From Sphingobacterium sp. CZ-UAM (GTDB lineage Bacteria > Bacteroidota > Bacteroidia > Sphingobacteriales > Sphingobacteriaceae), in assembly GCF_002000245.1 (NCBI RefSeq), contig NZ_MTCM01000001.1:1240001-1304000 (forward strand): a DNA stretch of 64,000 nt, in the 5' to 3' direction. Within the stretch, counting starts at the first letter, position 1. Each line of letters begins with the position of its first letter. The translations under genes were made by a program, and so were the position numbers. The notes under the pieces were generated by a model. It had not been told where the DNA came from. It worked only from the letters and a program-made list of their open reading frames with translations, and searched no databases. This document shows positions 43,801 to 53,196 of the stretch, one piece after another.

Positions 43801-44739
43801 TTATTCCTGTTGTCCCCTATCATTCGGAAGTACAGGGAATTGACCTTTAGCATCTTCGTCTATTTTTTGTGCTGCTGCCATGGAAACAACTAGATCATTC
43901 AACATGGAACTCGCTGCTGTTGGCGAGTTGGGAAGTAAAACCAAATTGCTTCTACTATTTGCTCCGATAGCATTCAAGGTGTCATAATGCTGCGTAACCA
44001 CAATTAGAGCAGATGCTTCCTGAGCATTGATATTAGCGGCATTCAGCATCTTTACAGATTCTTCCAATCCTCTGGCGATTTCTCTTCTTTGATCTGCAAT
44101 ACCTTGTCCCTGAAGCTTTTTGGATTCAGCTTCCGCTTTAGCTACTGCAACAATTCGTATCCTTTGGGCTTCAGACTCGTATTCTGCGGCAGTTTTTTCA
44201 CGTTCGGCAGCGTTGATTCTGTTCATTGCATGTTTTACCTGTTCATCCGGGTCAATATCGGTTACTAAAGCTTTGATAATATCGTAACCGTAACTTTGCA
44301 TCGCATCTTGCAATTCGCTTTTTACTGCAATTGCAATATCATCTTTTCTGACAAATACATCATCTAACTTTGTTTTTGGTACCTCAGCACGCACCACATC
44401 AAAAACATAGGATGTAATTTGATTTTCAGGATTTTCCAAACGATAGTATGCATCTTTTACATTTTCTCTGATTACCTGATACTGAACAGAAACTTTCATC
44501 TTTATGAAAACATTATCTAGCGTTTTGGTATCAATGATAACATCCAATTGCTTTATCCTAAGATTCAGACGTTTAGATATCTGATCAAAAAACGGAATTT
44601 TCAAATGTAAACCTGCATGGCTCACTTTTAAGAATTTGCCTAGCCTTTCTATCACAGCAGCAGACTCCTGTTTGACGGTATAAAAAGAAGCAAATAATGT
44701 TATAAGTCCGAAAAAGATGAGAATTCCTAGATATATCAT
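43801..44739 (-). CDS. SPFH/stomatin-family protein (QmcA/YbbK-like)
   Basis: A 312-residue protein with an N-terminal membrane anchor (IYLGILIFFGLITLFASFY), then an SPFH domain: VKQESAAVIERLGKFLKVSHAGLHLKIPFFD and RIKQLDVIIDTKTLDNVFIKMKVSVQYQV in pattern. A coiled coil (AAEREKTAAEYESEAQRIRIVAVAKAEAE) follows. It forms ring-like membrane scaffolds near proteases in relatives. No NfeD partner is adjacent. Complete. Confidence 0.9.
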   Translation of the reverse strand: MIYLGILIFFGLITLFASFYTVKQESAAVIERLGKFLKVSHAGLHLKIPFFDQISKRLNLRIKQLDVIIDTKTLDNVFIKMKVSVQYQVIRENVKDAYYRLENPENQITSYVFDVVRAEVPKTKLDDVFVRKDDIAIAVKSELQDAMQSYGYDIIKALVTDIDPDEQVKHAMNRINAAEREKTAAEYESEAQRIRIVAVAKAEAESKKLQGQGIADQRREIARGLEESVKMLNAANINAQEASALIVVTQHYDTLNAIGANSRSNLVLLPNSPTAASSMLNDLVVSMAAAQKIDEDAKGQFPVLPNDRGQQE

Positions 44740-44920
44740 AACTTTAATTTATTATTGGTGATGCCTCAAATTTACATCTTTACATTGTTATTCCTAGTCT
44801 AATTATTTAATTTATATTGAATATGTTGGCAGATATGGAAATCTCGATCATTAATTAATTATAGCTCTAGCTAGTTGCTGTTTAAGTAGTATTTAATTAT
44901 AAAACATCAGGTACAATTCG

Positions 44921-46081
44921 TTATCCGAATATCCATTTCGATACTCTTGGCATCATTTTATAAAACGATGCAACAAATGCCCAAGAAATCAAAAAGACAA
45001 TCGCAGCGGTAATGGGAATCTTTAGCGATATGGGGATGGAAAATACATTAGCGAGCCAATAGCCAAAGCCAACTATAAAATAATGCACCAGGTAAATGCC
45101 AAATCCGCATTTTGCAATATTTGAGAAAACTTTCTTACAATTATCTGAAGTTAGCTTAATGGTGCGGACCAACAAAAAAACAGCTAAAGCCATCATAAGA
45201 ACCTGGGGGGAACAATATAAAAAGAACAGCTCGATCTGTTCTTCACTAGAATTCGGATTAGATGCCATCCATTTAAAACCAATATATGTAATCGCATAAC
45301 CGACAGTGAATAATGGTATACTTACTAAAAGTGTTTTGCGAAAAGACCATGCTTTCAAACTGTGGCTTAATACATATCCGAGTAATAAATATCCATTAAA
45401 GCCCGCAAAATAATAGAATGTACCAAAAGTATTCCATGCACTGAGTCCAAATAACTCTTTTGAGAAAAACGAATAGGCATACGGTAAAACCAGTGTACAT
45501 GACCAAATTCCCAAAAATACTTTCTGCTGGCATAAGGTTGACTTTTCAACCCATGCGGAAAAGAAGGGCATGTAAAGATATAAACCGATCAACATATAGA
45601 TATACCACATTGGGACGGTATAGACATTGAATTTAATCGGAATTAAAGAAATTTGAACAAGTGCGCTTTCCAAAGACTGTGAAGAATCTTTGGCTGCATA
45701 GGCAAATACATCTGAAATGATCGTTGACGGAAGTCCTAATAATCCTGTTATCCAGGGGAAAAGGTTGTAAAGTACGGACCACAATAAAAACGGAACAGTA
45801 ATGCGCAGCAGACGCTTTTTATAAAACTCACCAATACTCATTTTCACAGGCAGCAACAATAATCCCGTAATCATCACAAAAATAGGTACGCAGGCCCTGA
45901 GCACTGATCCATAAATGGATCCCCAATAATTAAAATCTGGATTAGACCTTGCCTCGGCCGATACATTGAATGGATCCGAACAATGAATGGCAATCACCAT
46001 AAAAATAGCGACAAAACGTAATACATCAACCCAGACCTTTCTTTCCTGATCAATACTAGCATTAGAAATTTGCATGCTCAA
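44921..46081 (-). CDS. Acyltransferase-3 family membrane protein (OafA-like)
   Basis: A 386-residue protein with about ten TM helices. It begins ERKVWVDVLRFVAIFMVIAIHCSDPFN, the acyltransferase-3 signature (R-F.A...V...H). The family O-acetylates sugars, lipids or other surface compounds using cytoplasmic acyl-CoA. The substrate is unknown and there is no glycan cluster beside it. The Crp/Fnr regulator upstream (70 bp, same strand) may be its regulator. Confidence 0.85.
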   Translation of the reverse strand: MSMQISNASIDQERKVWVDVLRFVAIFMVIAIHCSDPFNVSAEARSNPDFNYWGSIYGSVLRACVPIFVMITGLLLLPVKMSIGEFYKKRLLRITVPFLLWSVLYNLFPWITGLLGLPSTIISDVFAYAAKDSSQSLESALVQISLIPIKFNVYTVPMWYIYMLIGLYLYMPFFSAWVEKSTLCQQKVFLGIWSCTLVLPYAYSFFSKELFGLSAWNTFGTFYYFAGFNGYLLLGYVLSHSLKAWSFRKTLLVSIPLFTVGYAITYIGFKWMASNPNSSEEQIELFFLYCSPQVLMMALAVFLLVRTIKLTSDNCKKVFSNIAKCGFGIYLVHYFIVGFGYWLANVFSIPISLKIPITAAIVFLISWAFVASFYKMMPRVSKWIFG

Positions 46082-46151
46082 AATAGTTGGTTAAAATGCA
46101 AAAATAAACAATCTGGCTTGGAGTAATTTTTAAGTAGTTAAAGAAATAGCA

Positions 46152-46715
46152 CTATTTTCGCAGCGCGCACAAGGTCACATGTGATATTCCAAGATAAGAC
46201 GCTATATATCCCAAATTTACCCGACGGATCAATTTAGCATGGTTAACCATAAAATCTTCATATCTTTTTTCGGCAGAAAGATAAAAGCGGTTGATTAGCC
46301 GACGTTCCATCTGCACAAAAGCTCTTTGATGCACATACCGCATCCAGTTGGCAATATCGATATGGCTGCGGCAAAGTACTTCCAATTGGTCAATTGCCAT
46401 ATAATACAACACCGAATCTTCGAGAACCTGCACTGTTTCTGTCTCATACCCTGGCACAGGTCCGTGAAAACTATTTGTTGAATAAAGTAAGTCCCCCTCT
46501 TCGCTGAACCACGAAGTAACTTCTTTTCCATCGAGTATGGTGTAGGCCCGGGCAATACCTTTTTCAACAAAATAAATGTTTTTATCAGTTCTGTCTGGCT
46601 GTATCAGTTTTGTCTTTTTTCGGACATTTAGCAGGTTTAAATTCTTAAGCAATATTTCCAAAGACTCGCTATTTATATCGAAATGTTTATGTATAGATGT
46701 AATGATATTATCCAT
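46152..46715 (-). CDS. Crp/Fnr-family transcriptional regulator
   Basis: A 187-residue regulator. The cyclic-nucleotide-binding fold (RKKTKLIQPDRTDKNIYFVEKGIARAY; SWFSEEGDLLYSTNSF) is followed by a C-terminal recognition helix region (LGYIASYLGISHVTLCALRK). The last helix ends in LCALRK, where most relatives have LSRIR; this may alter binding. There are no FNR cysteines. It is on the same strand as the acyltransferase. Confidence 0.82.
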   Translation of the reverse strand: MDNIITSIHKHFDINSESLEILLKNLNLLNVRKKTKLIQPDRTDKNIYFVEKGIARAYTILDGKEVTSWFSEEGDLLYSTNSFHGPVPGYETETVQVLEDSVLYYMAIDQLEVLCRSHIDIANWMRYVHQRAFVQMERRLINRFYLSAEKRYEDFMVNHAKLIRRVNLGYIASYLGISHVTLCALRK

Positions 46716-46849
46716 TAAAGGTTATTTTCAATGTTAGATGAATGACAAAACTAACGAAAATCAAAGTATAAAAGATACAAATTGCTTAGTGAAATGATTA
46801 TGCCCAAGGTGGAGCAAAGTATCCGAACTTTATTTTAACATACAATTTC

Positions 46850-47165
46850 GTATTTCGTTAAACAAAAACGGCTCCTGAACGAATATTTTTCCAGGAGCCA
46901 TTTTTGCCCAAGTCGGCAAAGGTAATCTTTTTGGGATAGCCAGGACCGCTCAACTGAATCTGTTCGGCGGCAAGCACTGCCCTTTCATGATCCAAGGTTT
47001 ATCTGCGGACAGCTCAAGACTGAAGTTGATCAAATATTCTTTATCTGCCTGAATATGTTTTGCCATTGGCAAGGCGATCCTGGCAGACCACCGGGTGTAA
47101 TGCGGGTGTGATATTGGACAAATGTTAGGCAAAGGTGGGTTGACTATTGAGTTCCACACCATTGA
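46850..47165 (-). pseudogene. Decayed C-terminal fragment of a GH2 beta-galactosidase
   Basis: Minus-strand frames read PHYTRWSARIALP, then YLINFSLELSADKPWIMKG. After a one- or two-base shift they read VLAAEQIQLSGPGYPKKIT and FADLGKNGSW. This is the end of domain 4 and the linker of LacZ-type GH2 enzymes ('Y.lnfs..lk.d..w...G...A.eQ..l'). It lacks the start and the catalytic TIM barrel. It lies between Crp/Fnr and Ku, with no other sugar genes nearby. The call is by motif. Confidence 0.65.
46870..46899. terminator. Hairpin terminator
   Basis: GGCTCCTG and CAGGAGCC (8 bp) pair, with A/T-rich flanks. It overlaps the end of the GH2 relic. Confidence 0.55.
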
Positions 47166-47290
47166 GGTTTATGTTTAAAAACCTTGACGAAAGCAGCAAG
47201 TCGACTTAAAGTTTCTCTTCATAGGAGATTCTTCTAGTGCCATCTTAAAAGTTAAAGGAATGATGATTACAAATGTCCAACTTTGATAAT

Positions 47291-48070
47291 CTATCCTGCT
47301 TTTCTCTTCCCAGATTCCAGGCTAGCTTTTAGCATTGCCATAAGATCTATTGTTTTTTCTTCTGGCTCTTTTGTTTTTTTAGATTTTATATTTTTACCCT
47401 TTGCTTTCTGTTTTATAATTTTCAGTAGGTCTTCATTGTAGGTATCTTTATACTTCGACGGATCAAAAGCCTCCGCTAATGATTTAATTAAAGCTTCTGC
47501 CATGTGCAGTTCTTCGGCTTTAGGTGCTTTTCCTTTTGGAATTTTCAGGTCTGCATAACTTCTCATTTCCTCAGGATATCGCATTCTGTTTACCATCAAA
47601 ATTTCCTTTTGGTAAGGACGAATCATACAGAGGATTTCCCTTTCTCTAAGGATAAAGGATCCCACGCCTGCCATTTTGGTTTTCAGAAGTGCTTCTAACA
47701 ATAATTTATAGGCAGTATCACCATGTGCTTGAGGTTCAAGAAAATAGGGTGTTTCAAAAAGGGCCACATCTACTTCATCTTCGCTAACAAATTGTTTGAT
47801 GCTCAAAATTTTTGATTTTTCCGGGCTTACTGCCTCAAAATCATCATCATCCAATACAATATAGTTATCTTCTATTTTGTAGCCTTTTACAATATTCTCC
47901 CAAGGAACTTCTTTGTTGGTATTTTCATTTACCCTTTTATATCTGATGTTGCCGAGATCCCTTTTATCTAGCATATCTAAATCTAACGTGCTCGATTCAC
48001 TAGCTGAATACAGTTTGATTGGTATATTTACCAATCCAAAACCTATTGCTCCATTCCAGATTGCTCTCAT
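47291..48070 (-). CDS. ku: Non-homologous end-joining protein Ku
   Basis: A 259-residue bacterial Ku. MRAIWNGAIGFGLVNIPIKLYSA is the invariant N-terminus ('ra.W.G.i.fGlv.iPVklY.A'). Later come 'EDNYIVLDDDDFEAVSPEKSKILSI' and 'PYFLEPQAHGDTAYKLL' of the core, and a basic lysine-rich tail (KQKAKGKNIKSKKTKEPEEK). It would bind DNA ends as a dimer and recruit LigD. No ligD gene is within the window. Confidence 0.95.
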   Translation of the reverse strand: MRAIWNGAIGFGLVNIPIKLYSASESSTLDLDMLDKRDLGNIRYKRVNENTNKEVPWENIVKGYKIEDNYIVLDDDDFEAVSPEKSKILSIKQFVSEDEVDVALFETPYFLEPQAHGDTAYKLLLEALLKTKMAGVGSFILREREILCMIRPYQKEILMVNRMRYPEEMRSYADLKIPKGKAPKAEELHMAEALIKSLAEAFDPSKYKDTYNEDLLKIIKQKAKGKNIKSKKTKEPEEKTIDLMAMLKASLESGKRKAG

Positions 48071-48343
48071 ATTTTTATAGTTTTAATTTATAATGCAAGT
48101 AAGGTAATTCTTTAAATTTATTGGAATATAAATTCATGAATATTAATACGTTACCCACAGTATCCTGGCTATTCCTCTTCCAAAAGAATTCGTATGACTG
48201 CGTTTGTTTATTTTAACTTATTAAAGCTCACCTTACAATCCAATAGTTATTTATCGAACAAGTCTTCACAACCAAAAGTTTTATAGAAATACATTTTAAT
48301 ATACCAAGATAACGTTCGTTTTTTCCTAAATTGTGACCAATAA

Positions 48344-49168
48344 ATGGACTCAGACAAATTAAAATATGATGATCATAGAATTCCTGTTCCACAAGAGTTT
48401 GAAGCAATATTCTCTCATTTTTATTTTGCTGAGAATAAGACTAAAACAACAATCACCAAAACGCTTTTACCGTCTTTCCAAACCATAATGGTTTTCAGCT
48501 TCGGGCCCGCTGCTTTTTTGATTTCTAAGCAAAAAAAGAAAATTGAAATTGGGAAATGTATTGTCCTGGGGCCTATTAAGTCTGCATTTGAATATGGTAT
48601 CCCCCAAAATTCCAGTATACTGGTTGCGAATTTCAAAGATGACTCATTCTACCGCTTTTTCGGTAAAACCGTTTTATCAAACGATCTGCCTATTCATCCC
48701 GATGAAGCCCTTAATGAGAATTGTTTCACCTATATATGGACCCAACTGAACTGCATAAATTGCGTTCAGGAAAAGGTGGCGTATATAATCAATTTCTGCC
48801 GACCCTACCTCAATTCACAAAATGCCACTTCCAAGCTCTTAGCCAACTTTAAATCGAGCGCAATAAATCCAATCAAATCTATAGCAGCTAAAGAGCAACA
48901 AAGTGAACGAAACATCCAATTGATACATAAAAAACACTTTGGTTTCAGTGCAAAAGAGATCACGCGTTACCATCGCTTTTTAAAAACCATAAAGTTGATT
49001 CAACAGATTAATTTGTCTAATGAAAAGATAAACTGGTTTAAAATCATTGACCAATGTGGTTATTATGATCAAAGCCAACTTATCCATGACTTTCAGTATT
49101 TTATAGGGCTATCACCCAGAAATTACCTAAAGTTTCAGCGGGATATCTGCCAACCTATCGATCAATAG
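48344..49168 (+). CDS. AraC-family transcriptional regulator
   Basis: A 274-residue regulator. The N-terminal ~170 residues resemble the beta-rich DUF6597-type sensor often attached to Bacteroidota AraC proteins (ILVANFKDDSFYRFFG). The C-terminal HTH reads KHFGFSAKEITRYHRFLKTIKLIQQ...IIDQCGYYDQSQLIHDFQYFIGLSPRNYL. It lies 75 bp upstream of a flavodoxin-fold reductase on the same strand and probably controls it. Confidence 0.82.
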   Translation: MDSDKLKYDDHRIPVPQEFEAIFSHFYFAENKTKTTITKTLLPSFQTIMVFSFGPAAFLISKQKKKIEIGKCIVLGPIKSAFEYGIPQNSSILVANFKDDSFYRFFGKTVLSNDLPIHPDEALNENCFTYIWTQLNCINCVQEKVAYIINFCRPYLNSQNATSKLLANFKSSAINPIKSIAAKEQQSERNIQLIHKKHFGFSAKEITRYHRFLKTIKLIQQINLSNEKINWFKIIDQCGYYDQSQLIHDFQYFIGLSPRNYLKFQRDICQPIDQ

Positions 49169-49208
49169 CCTTTTCGTTTTCTTACAATTTTTCCGGTGCT
49201 CCCTATTT

Positions 49209-49216
49209 TAAATTTG
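49209..49216 (+). promoter_or_regulatory. -7 element TAAATTTG
   Basis: Fits TAnnTTTG, 27 bp before the ATG at 49244. Confidence 0.45.
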
Positions 49217-49243
49217 TACTGTTCAATCAATTAAAATAACAGT

Positions 49244-49837
49244 ATGAAACATCTTATTATTTACGCGCATCCAAATCAAGAAAGCTTGAATGCTCAATTT
49301 AAACAGTGTATAGAAAAAATGCTGGAACAGCGGGGATTAGAAGTAATCGTCCGAGATCTTTACAGTATAAGATTTGATCCAGTACTGTCTCTGGACGATA
49401 TGACAGGACAGCGAAAAGGCATCGTCAATGACCTCATTAAAAAAGAACAAGAATACATTTCTTGGGCGGATCTCGTCACCTTTATCTATCCGATCTGGTG
49501 GACAGGTATGCCAGCAATAATGAAAGGGTACATTGACAAGGTATTTAGCTATGGATTTGCTTATAGCTATGATCAAGGAATGCAGAAAGGACTATTAAGG
49601 GGGAAACAGGCTATAATCATTAATACTCATGGGAAATCCAATGAAGAGTATGCTGCAATTGGTATGGATAAGGCCTTATTGCTAACCTCAGATAAGGGTA
49701 TCTATACCTATTGTGGCTTCCAGGTCGAGGAGCATTTCTTTTTTGATAAAGCTGACCGCGCGAGCACTGAGACTATTGAGATTTGGCTTTCTAAAATCAG
49801 AAATGTATATACGACAAATCCGATCAGAATAAACTGA
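49244..49837 (+). CDS. NAD(P)H-dependent flavodoxin-fold oxidoreductase
   Basis: A 197-residue quinone-reductase-type protein. It begins MKHLIIYAHPNQESLNAQF (the FMN/FAD phosphate loop of the MdaB/KefF/NQO group), then WADLVTFIYPIWWTGMPAIMKGYIDKVFSYGFAY, the conserved 'P.ww...PA.lKg..Drvf..gfa..y' motif. It likely reduces quinones or drugs with two electrons. It sits between an AraC gene and an SDR gene on the same strand. Confidence 0.9.
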   Translation: MKHLIIYAHPNQESLNAQFKQCIEKMLEQRGLEVIVRDLYSIRFDPVLSLDDMTGQRKGIVNDLIKKEQEYISWADLVTFIYPIWWTGMPAIMKGYIDKVFSYGFAYSYDQGMQKGLLRGKQAIIINTHGKSNEEYAAIGMDKALLLTSDKGIYTYCGFQVEEHFFFDKADRASTETIEIWLSKIRNVYTTNPIRIN

Positions 49838-49894
49838 CCTTTTGAACAAAGTGAATTAGGCCTTTTAAACAAAACAGCACCTGAGGATCTACCT

Positions 49895-49902
49895 TAACTT
49901 TG
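49895..49902 (+). promoter_or_regulatory. -7 element TAACTTTG
   Basis: Exact TAnnTTTG, 30 bp before the SDR start at 49933. Confidence 0.5.
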
Positions 49903-49932
49903 TATTATTCAATAACACTAAAAATAGTCAGC

Positions 49933-50925
49933 ATGGAAAAGAATAATTATCAAGGGACTCTACAGCAAGCTATAGGATCAGGCTTTAATGCAAAATCAAC
50001 AGCGAACGAGGTTGTTAATAACATTTGTCTTACTGGAAAAACAGTGGTCGTCACAGGAGGAAACACGGGGATCGGGCTAGAAACCACGCGAGTACTGGCA
50101 GCAGCTGGGGCTACCGTAATCGTACCTGCACGAAATATTGAAAAAGCAATACAGAATCTGCAAGGTTTGGCCAATGTAGAAATTACTGAAATGGATTTAA
50201 TGTCTCCCTTGTCGATTGATGCCTGTGCCAATCATTTTATTGCTTCTGGAAGACCTCTGCATTTATTGATCAACAATGCCGGTATTATGTGGGTTCCATT
50301 GCGTAGAGATGAACGAAATATAGAATCACAACTTGCTACCAACTACTTAGCTTTGTTTCAACTAACCGCAAGATTGTGGCCTGCATTAAAAAAAGCTAAT
50401 GGCGCGCGGGTGGTGAATGTCTCCTCTCATGGTCATCATTTTGCGCCTTTTGATTTTGATGATCCTAATTTTCTCAAAAGAGAATATGAAACCTTATTGG
50501 GATATGGACAATCCAAGACTGCGGTTAATCTTTTTTCTGTCGAGTTGGACATCCGCGGACGATCCTCTAATATCAGGTCGTATGCTGTCCATCCAGGTTC
50601 TATCGGTGGTACAGAGTTGGGCAGAGAGGCTCCTTTGGAGATGTTTCAAAAAATGGGATTTGTAGATGCAGATGGTCATATGCTACCTGAAATCGCTGCA
50701 TCTTTAAAATCCGTTCCACAAGGAGCAGCAACAACAGTATGGTGCGCAACGAGCCCTTTATTGGATCATATCGGTGGCGTATACTGTGAAGATGGAGATA
50801 TTGCCGAGGTATCATCGGATATTAATCATAAAAAAGGTGTAAATCCTTATTCGTTAGATGAAAACTATGCAAAGAAACTATGGAAGTTGAGTGAGGAGAT
50901 GAGCGGAATTTTGTTTAGGCCATAA
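49933..50925 (+). CDS. SDR-family oxidoreductase
   Basis: A 330-residue enzyme from the ATG at 49933; the frame is open 11 codons further, but the -7 box lies at that point. TGGNTGIG (41-48) binds NAD(P), NNAGI is intact, and a YGQSK (YxxxK) catalytic pair is present. The C-terminus is extended, as in WW-domain-oxidoreductase/retinol-dehydrogenase-like bacterial SDRs. Substrate unknown. Confidence 0.88.
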   Translation: MEKNNYQGTLQQAIGSGFNAKSTANEVVNNICLTGKTVVVTGGNTGIGLETTRVLAAAGATVIVPARNIEKAIQNLQGLANVEITEMDLMSPLSIDACANHFIASGRPLHLLINNAGIMWVPLRRDERNIESQLATNYLALFQLTARLWPALKKANGARVVNVSSHGHHFAPFDFDDPNFLKREYETLLGYGQSKTAVNLFSVELDIRGRSSNIRSYAVHPGSIGGTELGREAPLEMFQKMGFVDADGHMLPEIAASLKSVPQGAATTVWCATSPLLDHIGGVYCEDGDIAEVSSDINHKKGVNPYSLDENYAKKLWKLSEEMSGILFRP

Positions 50926-51049
50926 ATACCGACGTTGACAAGTGGTTTGAATATACTTAGGCCTATTCGGATCACTTGTTTTAAAAATTATAGAAGGTGA
51001 AAAATTCTTATCTTTACTTTATTGATTTCCTGCAAAAAGCTAAAAAATC

Positions 51050-51859
51050 ATGGAATACCAAGCCCGATATATTACAGAAGATATAAAACTCTCCAGCTAT
51101 GAAGACAAATTCTTCAGGTCAGACATTATGTTTGACCAACATATGTTAGTATGGTTTCTTTCAGGTGAAACAAAGATCGTACAAGCAGATAATACATATT
51201 TATTTGGAAAAGGAGACATTTTTTTGATCCCGAGAAACCAGTTAGCTACCATTATTAATTATCCTAAAGACGGTGAGCCCCACAAAACAGTGGTCATGCA
51301 TTTATCCTTGGAAATATTAAAGAATTTTTACGCGGGCAAGAACATTGTTTGTCAATCACAAGAATCATCCAAGATTTTCCGTTTCAATAACCATCCATTG
51401 TTGGAAAGCTGCCTGCTATCACTTATGCCTTATTTTGAGATGGCGAGTGTCCCTGACGACATTGCATCTATTAAAATTACGGAAGCGATAAGTATTCTCA
51501 GGGCATTGAATAGGGAGATCGATCATGTCCTCGCAAATTTTGAAGCACCGGGGAAAATCGACCTTGCCAATTATATGGAAAAGAATTTTATGTTCAATCT
51601 TCCACTGGAGAAATTTGGCTATCTGACAGGTAGAAGCCTGACAACATTCAAACGTGATTTTAAAAAAGCTTTTACAATGACTCCACAACGGTGGCTAACA
51701 TTTAAGCGTCTGGAACTTGCCTATTATCAACTTGCTGAAAAGAAAAAAAAGCCGCTAGAAGTATGTTATGAAGTAGGTTTCGAAAACCTTTCCCATTTTT
51801 CCTATGCTTTTAAGAAGCAATTTGGAATTGCGCCAAGTCTTTTGGCGCAGCTTATTTAA
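51050..51859 (+). CDS. AraC-family transcriptional regulator
   Basis: A 269-residue regulator with an N-terminal cupin-type domain (ADNTYLFGKGDIFLIPRNQLATI). Its AraC HTH is complete: LPLEKFGYLTGRSLTTFKRDFKKAFTMTPQRWL and PLEVCYEVGFENLSHFSYAFKKQFGIAPS. It is on the same strand as the SDR gene before it and may control it. A (TAAA)5 tract follows the stop codon. Confidence 0.88.
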   Translation: MEYQARYITEDIKLSSYEDKFFRSDIMFDQHMLVWFLSGETKIVQADNTYLFGKGDIFLIPRNQLATIINYPKDGEPHKTVVMHLSLEILKNFYAGKNIVCQSQESSKIFRFNNHPLLESCLLSLMPYFEMASVPDDIASIKITEAISILRALNREIDHVLANFEAPGKIDLANYMEKNFMFNLPLEKFGYLTGRSLTTFKRDFKKAFTMTPQRWLTFKRLELAYYQLAEKKKKPLEVCYEVGFENLSHFSYAFKKQFGIAPSLLAQLI

Positions 51860-51863
51860 AGCC

Positions 51864-51886
51864 TAAATAAATAAATAAATAAATAA
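51864..51886. repeat. (TAAA)5 tandem tract
   Basis: Five TAAA units plus TAA, immediately 3' of the AraC gene. It is probably length-variable. Confidence 0.6.
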
Positions 51887-52029
51887 CACTCAACATTTAT
51901 CCGGCTCACAAAATGATATCTCCAGAGCTTTTCTACCTGAGAAAGACTGGGGTTAAAGTGGCGGAATGTCGGAGTCATGATTAGCATCACCACACCAACA
52001 GGATAATTGCTGGCGATTTCTTTTTTCTA

Positions 52030-53118
52030 TTAAGATGTTCCCATATCAGCAATAATATGATCAATTAAATCTTTGGCGTGATGAAATTTTAAGATTGACG
52101 CTGCCTGCCCTGACCAAAATGATTTTAGCTCCGGATCGGATTCAGAATTTGCAGGGTATGCACCAAGTTTTCCTACAATCTTACCCTGTAATGGATAAGG
52201 GGCTAATTGCTCCTGATAAGCTTTAAGTTCTTCTGTCAACCTGTTTTTTATTGCTCGCGATAATCTGCCTGTAAATACCTTTGTTAATGTAGTGTATCGT
52301 GCTTCCTTAGAGAATAATTTCTTGCGGTGTGCTTGACTTGCACCTGACTCCTCGGTAGCTAGAAATGCTGTCCCCATCTGCACAGCATCAGCACCTAGTG
52401 AAAAAGCAGCTTTTAAACCTCGAGAATCTACGATCCCGCCGGCTGCTATAACCGGAATATTCACGTGATCAGCGATTTGGGGGATCAGCGAAAATGTTCC
52501 GATGAGACTTTCCTCAGGTTTATCAAGAAATGAAACCCGATGCCCCCCAGCATCAAAACCTGTAGCGACTAATGCATCAACGCCGGCATTTTCAATAGCA
52601 ATAGCTTCGTCTAGCGTCGTAGCGGCACCCACCGTTTTGATATTTAATTGACGACATTTTTCTAGAATATCTGCAGATGGTATACCATAAACGAAACTAA
52701 ATACTGCAGGTTTTATTGTAAAAATAGCTTCAATTTGGTTTTCAAATGAAGGGCTATCGGCAAATGGAAAGCGTGGTAATTCGATTCCCGCCTCATTAAA
52801 ATAAGGTTTAAAAAGCTGATTTACCTCACGAAGCGCTAAATCGTCAAAATCCCTTATCTTATCATCTCGGTCTTTTACCCAAAGATTGAGATTGAAAGGC
52901 TTGTCTGTCTTTTTCTTAATCCCTTCCGAAATTTTCACGATCTCATTTGCATCAAAAGGCTGACAACCGTATGAACCCAGCCCCCCGCTATTGGAAACAA
53001 TAGCAGTAAGATCAATAGATGACACTTTTCCTCCAAAAGGTCCTTGAACAATGGGCAAATCAATCCCTAATAATCGTGTAAATTTTGTATCGTTCCACAT
53101 TGTCTTCATTTTTATCAT
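52030..53118 (-). CDS. Nitronate monooxygenase-like FMN oxidoreductase
   Basis: A 362-residue TIM-barrel enzyme (start 53118, or 53109 at MKTMWND). It has LLGIDLPIVQGPFGG at the N-terminus, then VGAATTLDEAIAIENAGVDALVATGFDAGGHR and IPVIAAGGIVDSRGLKAAFSLGADAVQMGTAFL, the 2-nitropropane-dioxygenase family pattern, with His in AGGH as the likely catalytic residue. It oxidises nitronates or related compounds, using FMN. A Crp/Fnr gene lies 78 bp upstream on the same strand and may be its regulator. Confidence 0.9.
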   Translation of the reverse strand: MIKMKTMWNDTKFTRLLGIDLPIVQGPFGGKVSSIDLTAIVSNSGGLGSYGCQPFDANEIVKISEGIKKKTDKPFNLNLWVKDRDDKIRDFDDLALREVNQLFKPYFNEAGIELPRFPFADSPSFENQIEAIFTIKPAVFSFVYGIPSADILEKCRQLNIKTVGAATTLDEAIAIENAGVDALVATGFDAGGHRVSFLDKPEESLIGTFSLIPQIADHVNIPVIAAGGIVDSRGLKAAFSLGADAVQMGTAFLATEESGASQAHRKKLFSKEARYTTLTKVFTGRLSRAIKNRLTEELKAYQEQLAPYPLQGKIVGKLGAYPANSESDPELKSFWSGQAASILKFHHAKDLIDHIIADMGTS

Positions 53119-53196
53119 TTAACAAGATAAAATTCGCTGTAAGTATTAAGGTATACAAGGATCTACCGCACAAAAATAATGTGACGTAGATCAAAA

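Noticed and set aside
51864..51886. (TAAA)5 tract as a phase-variation switch
   Set aside because: It lies after the stop codon, so length change would not alter a protein.
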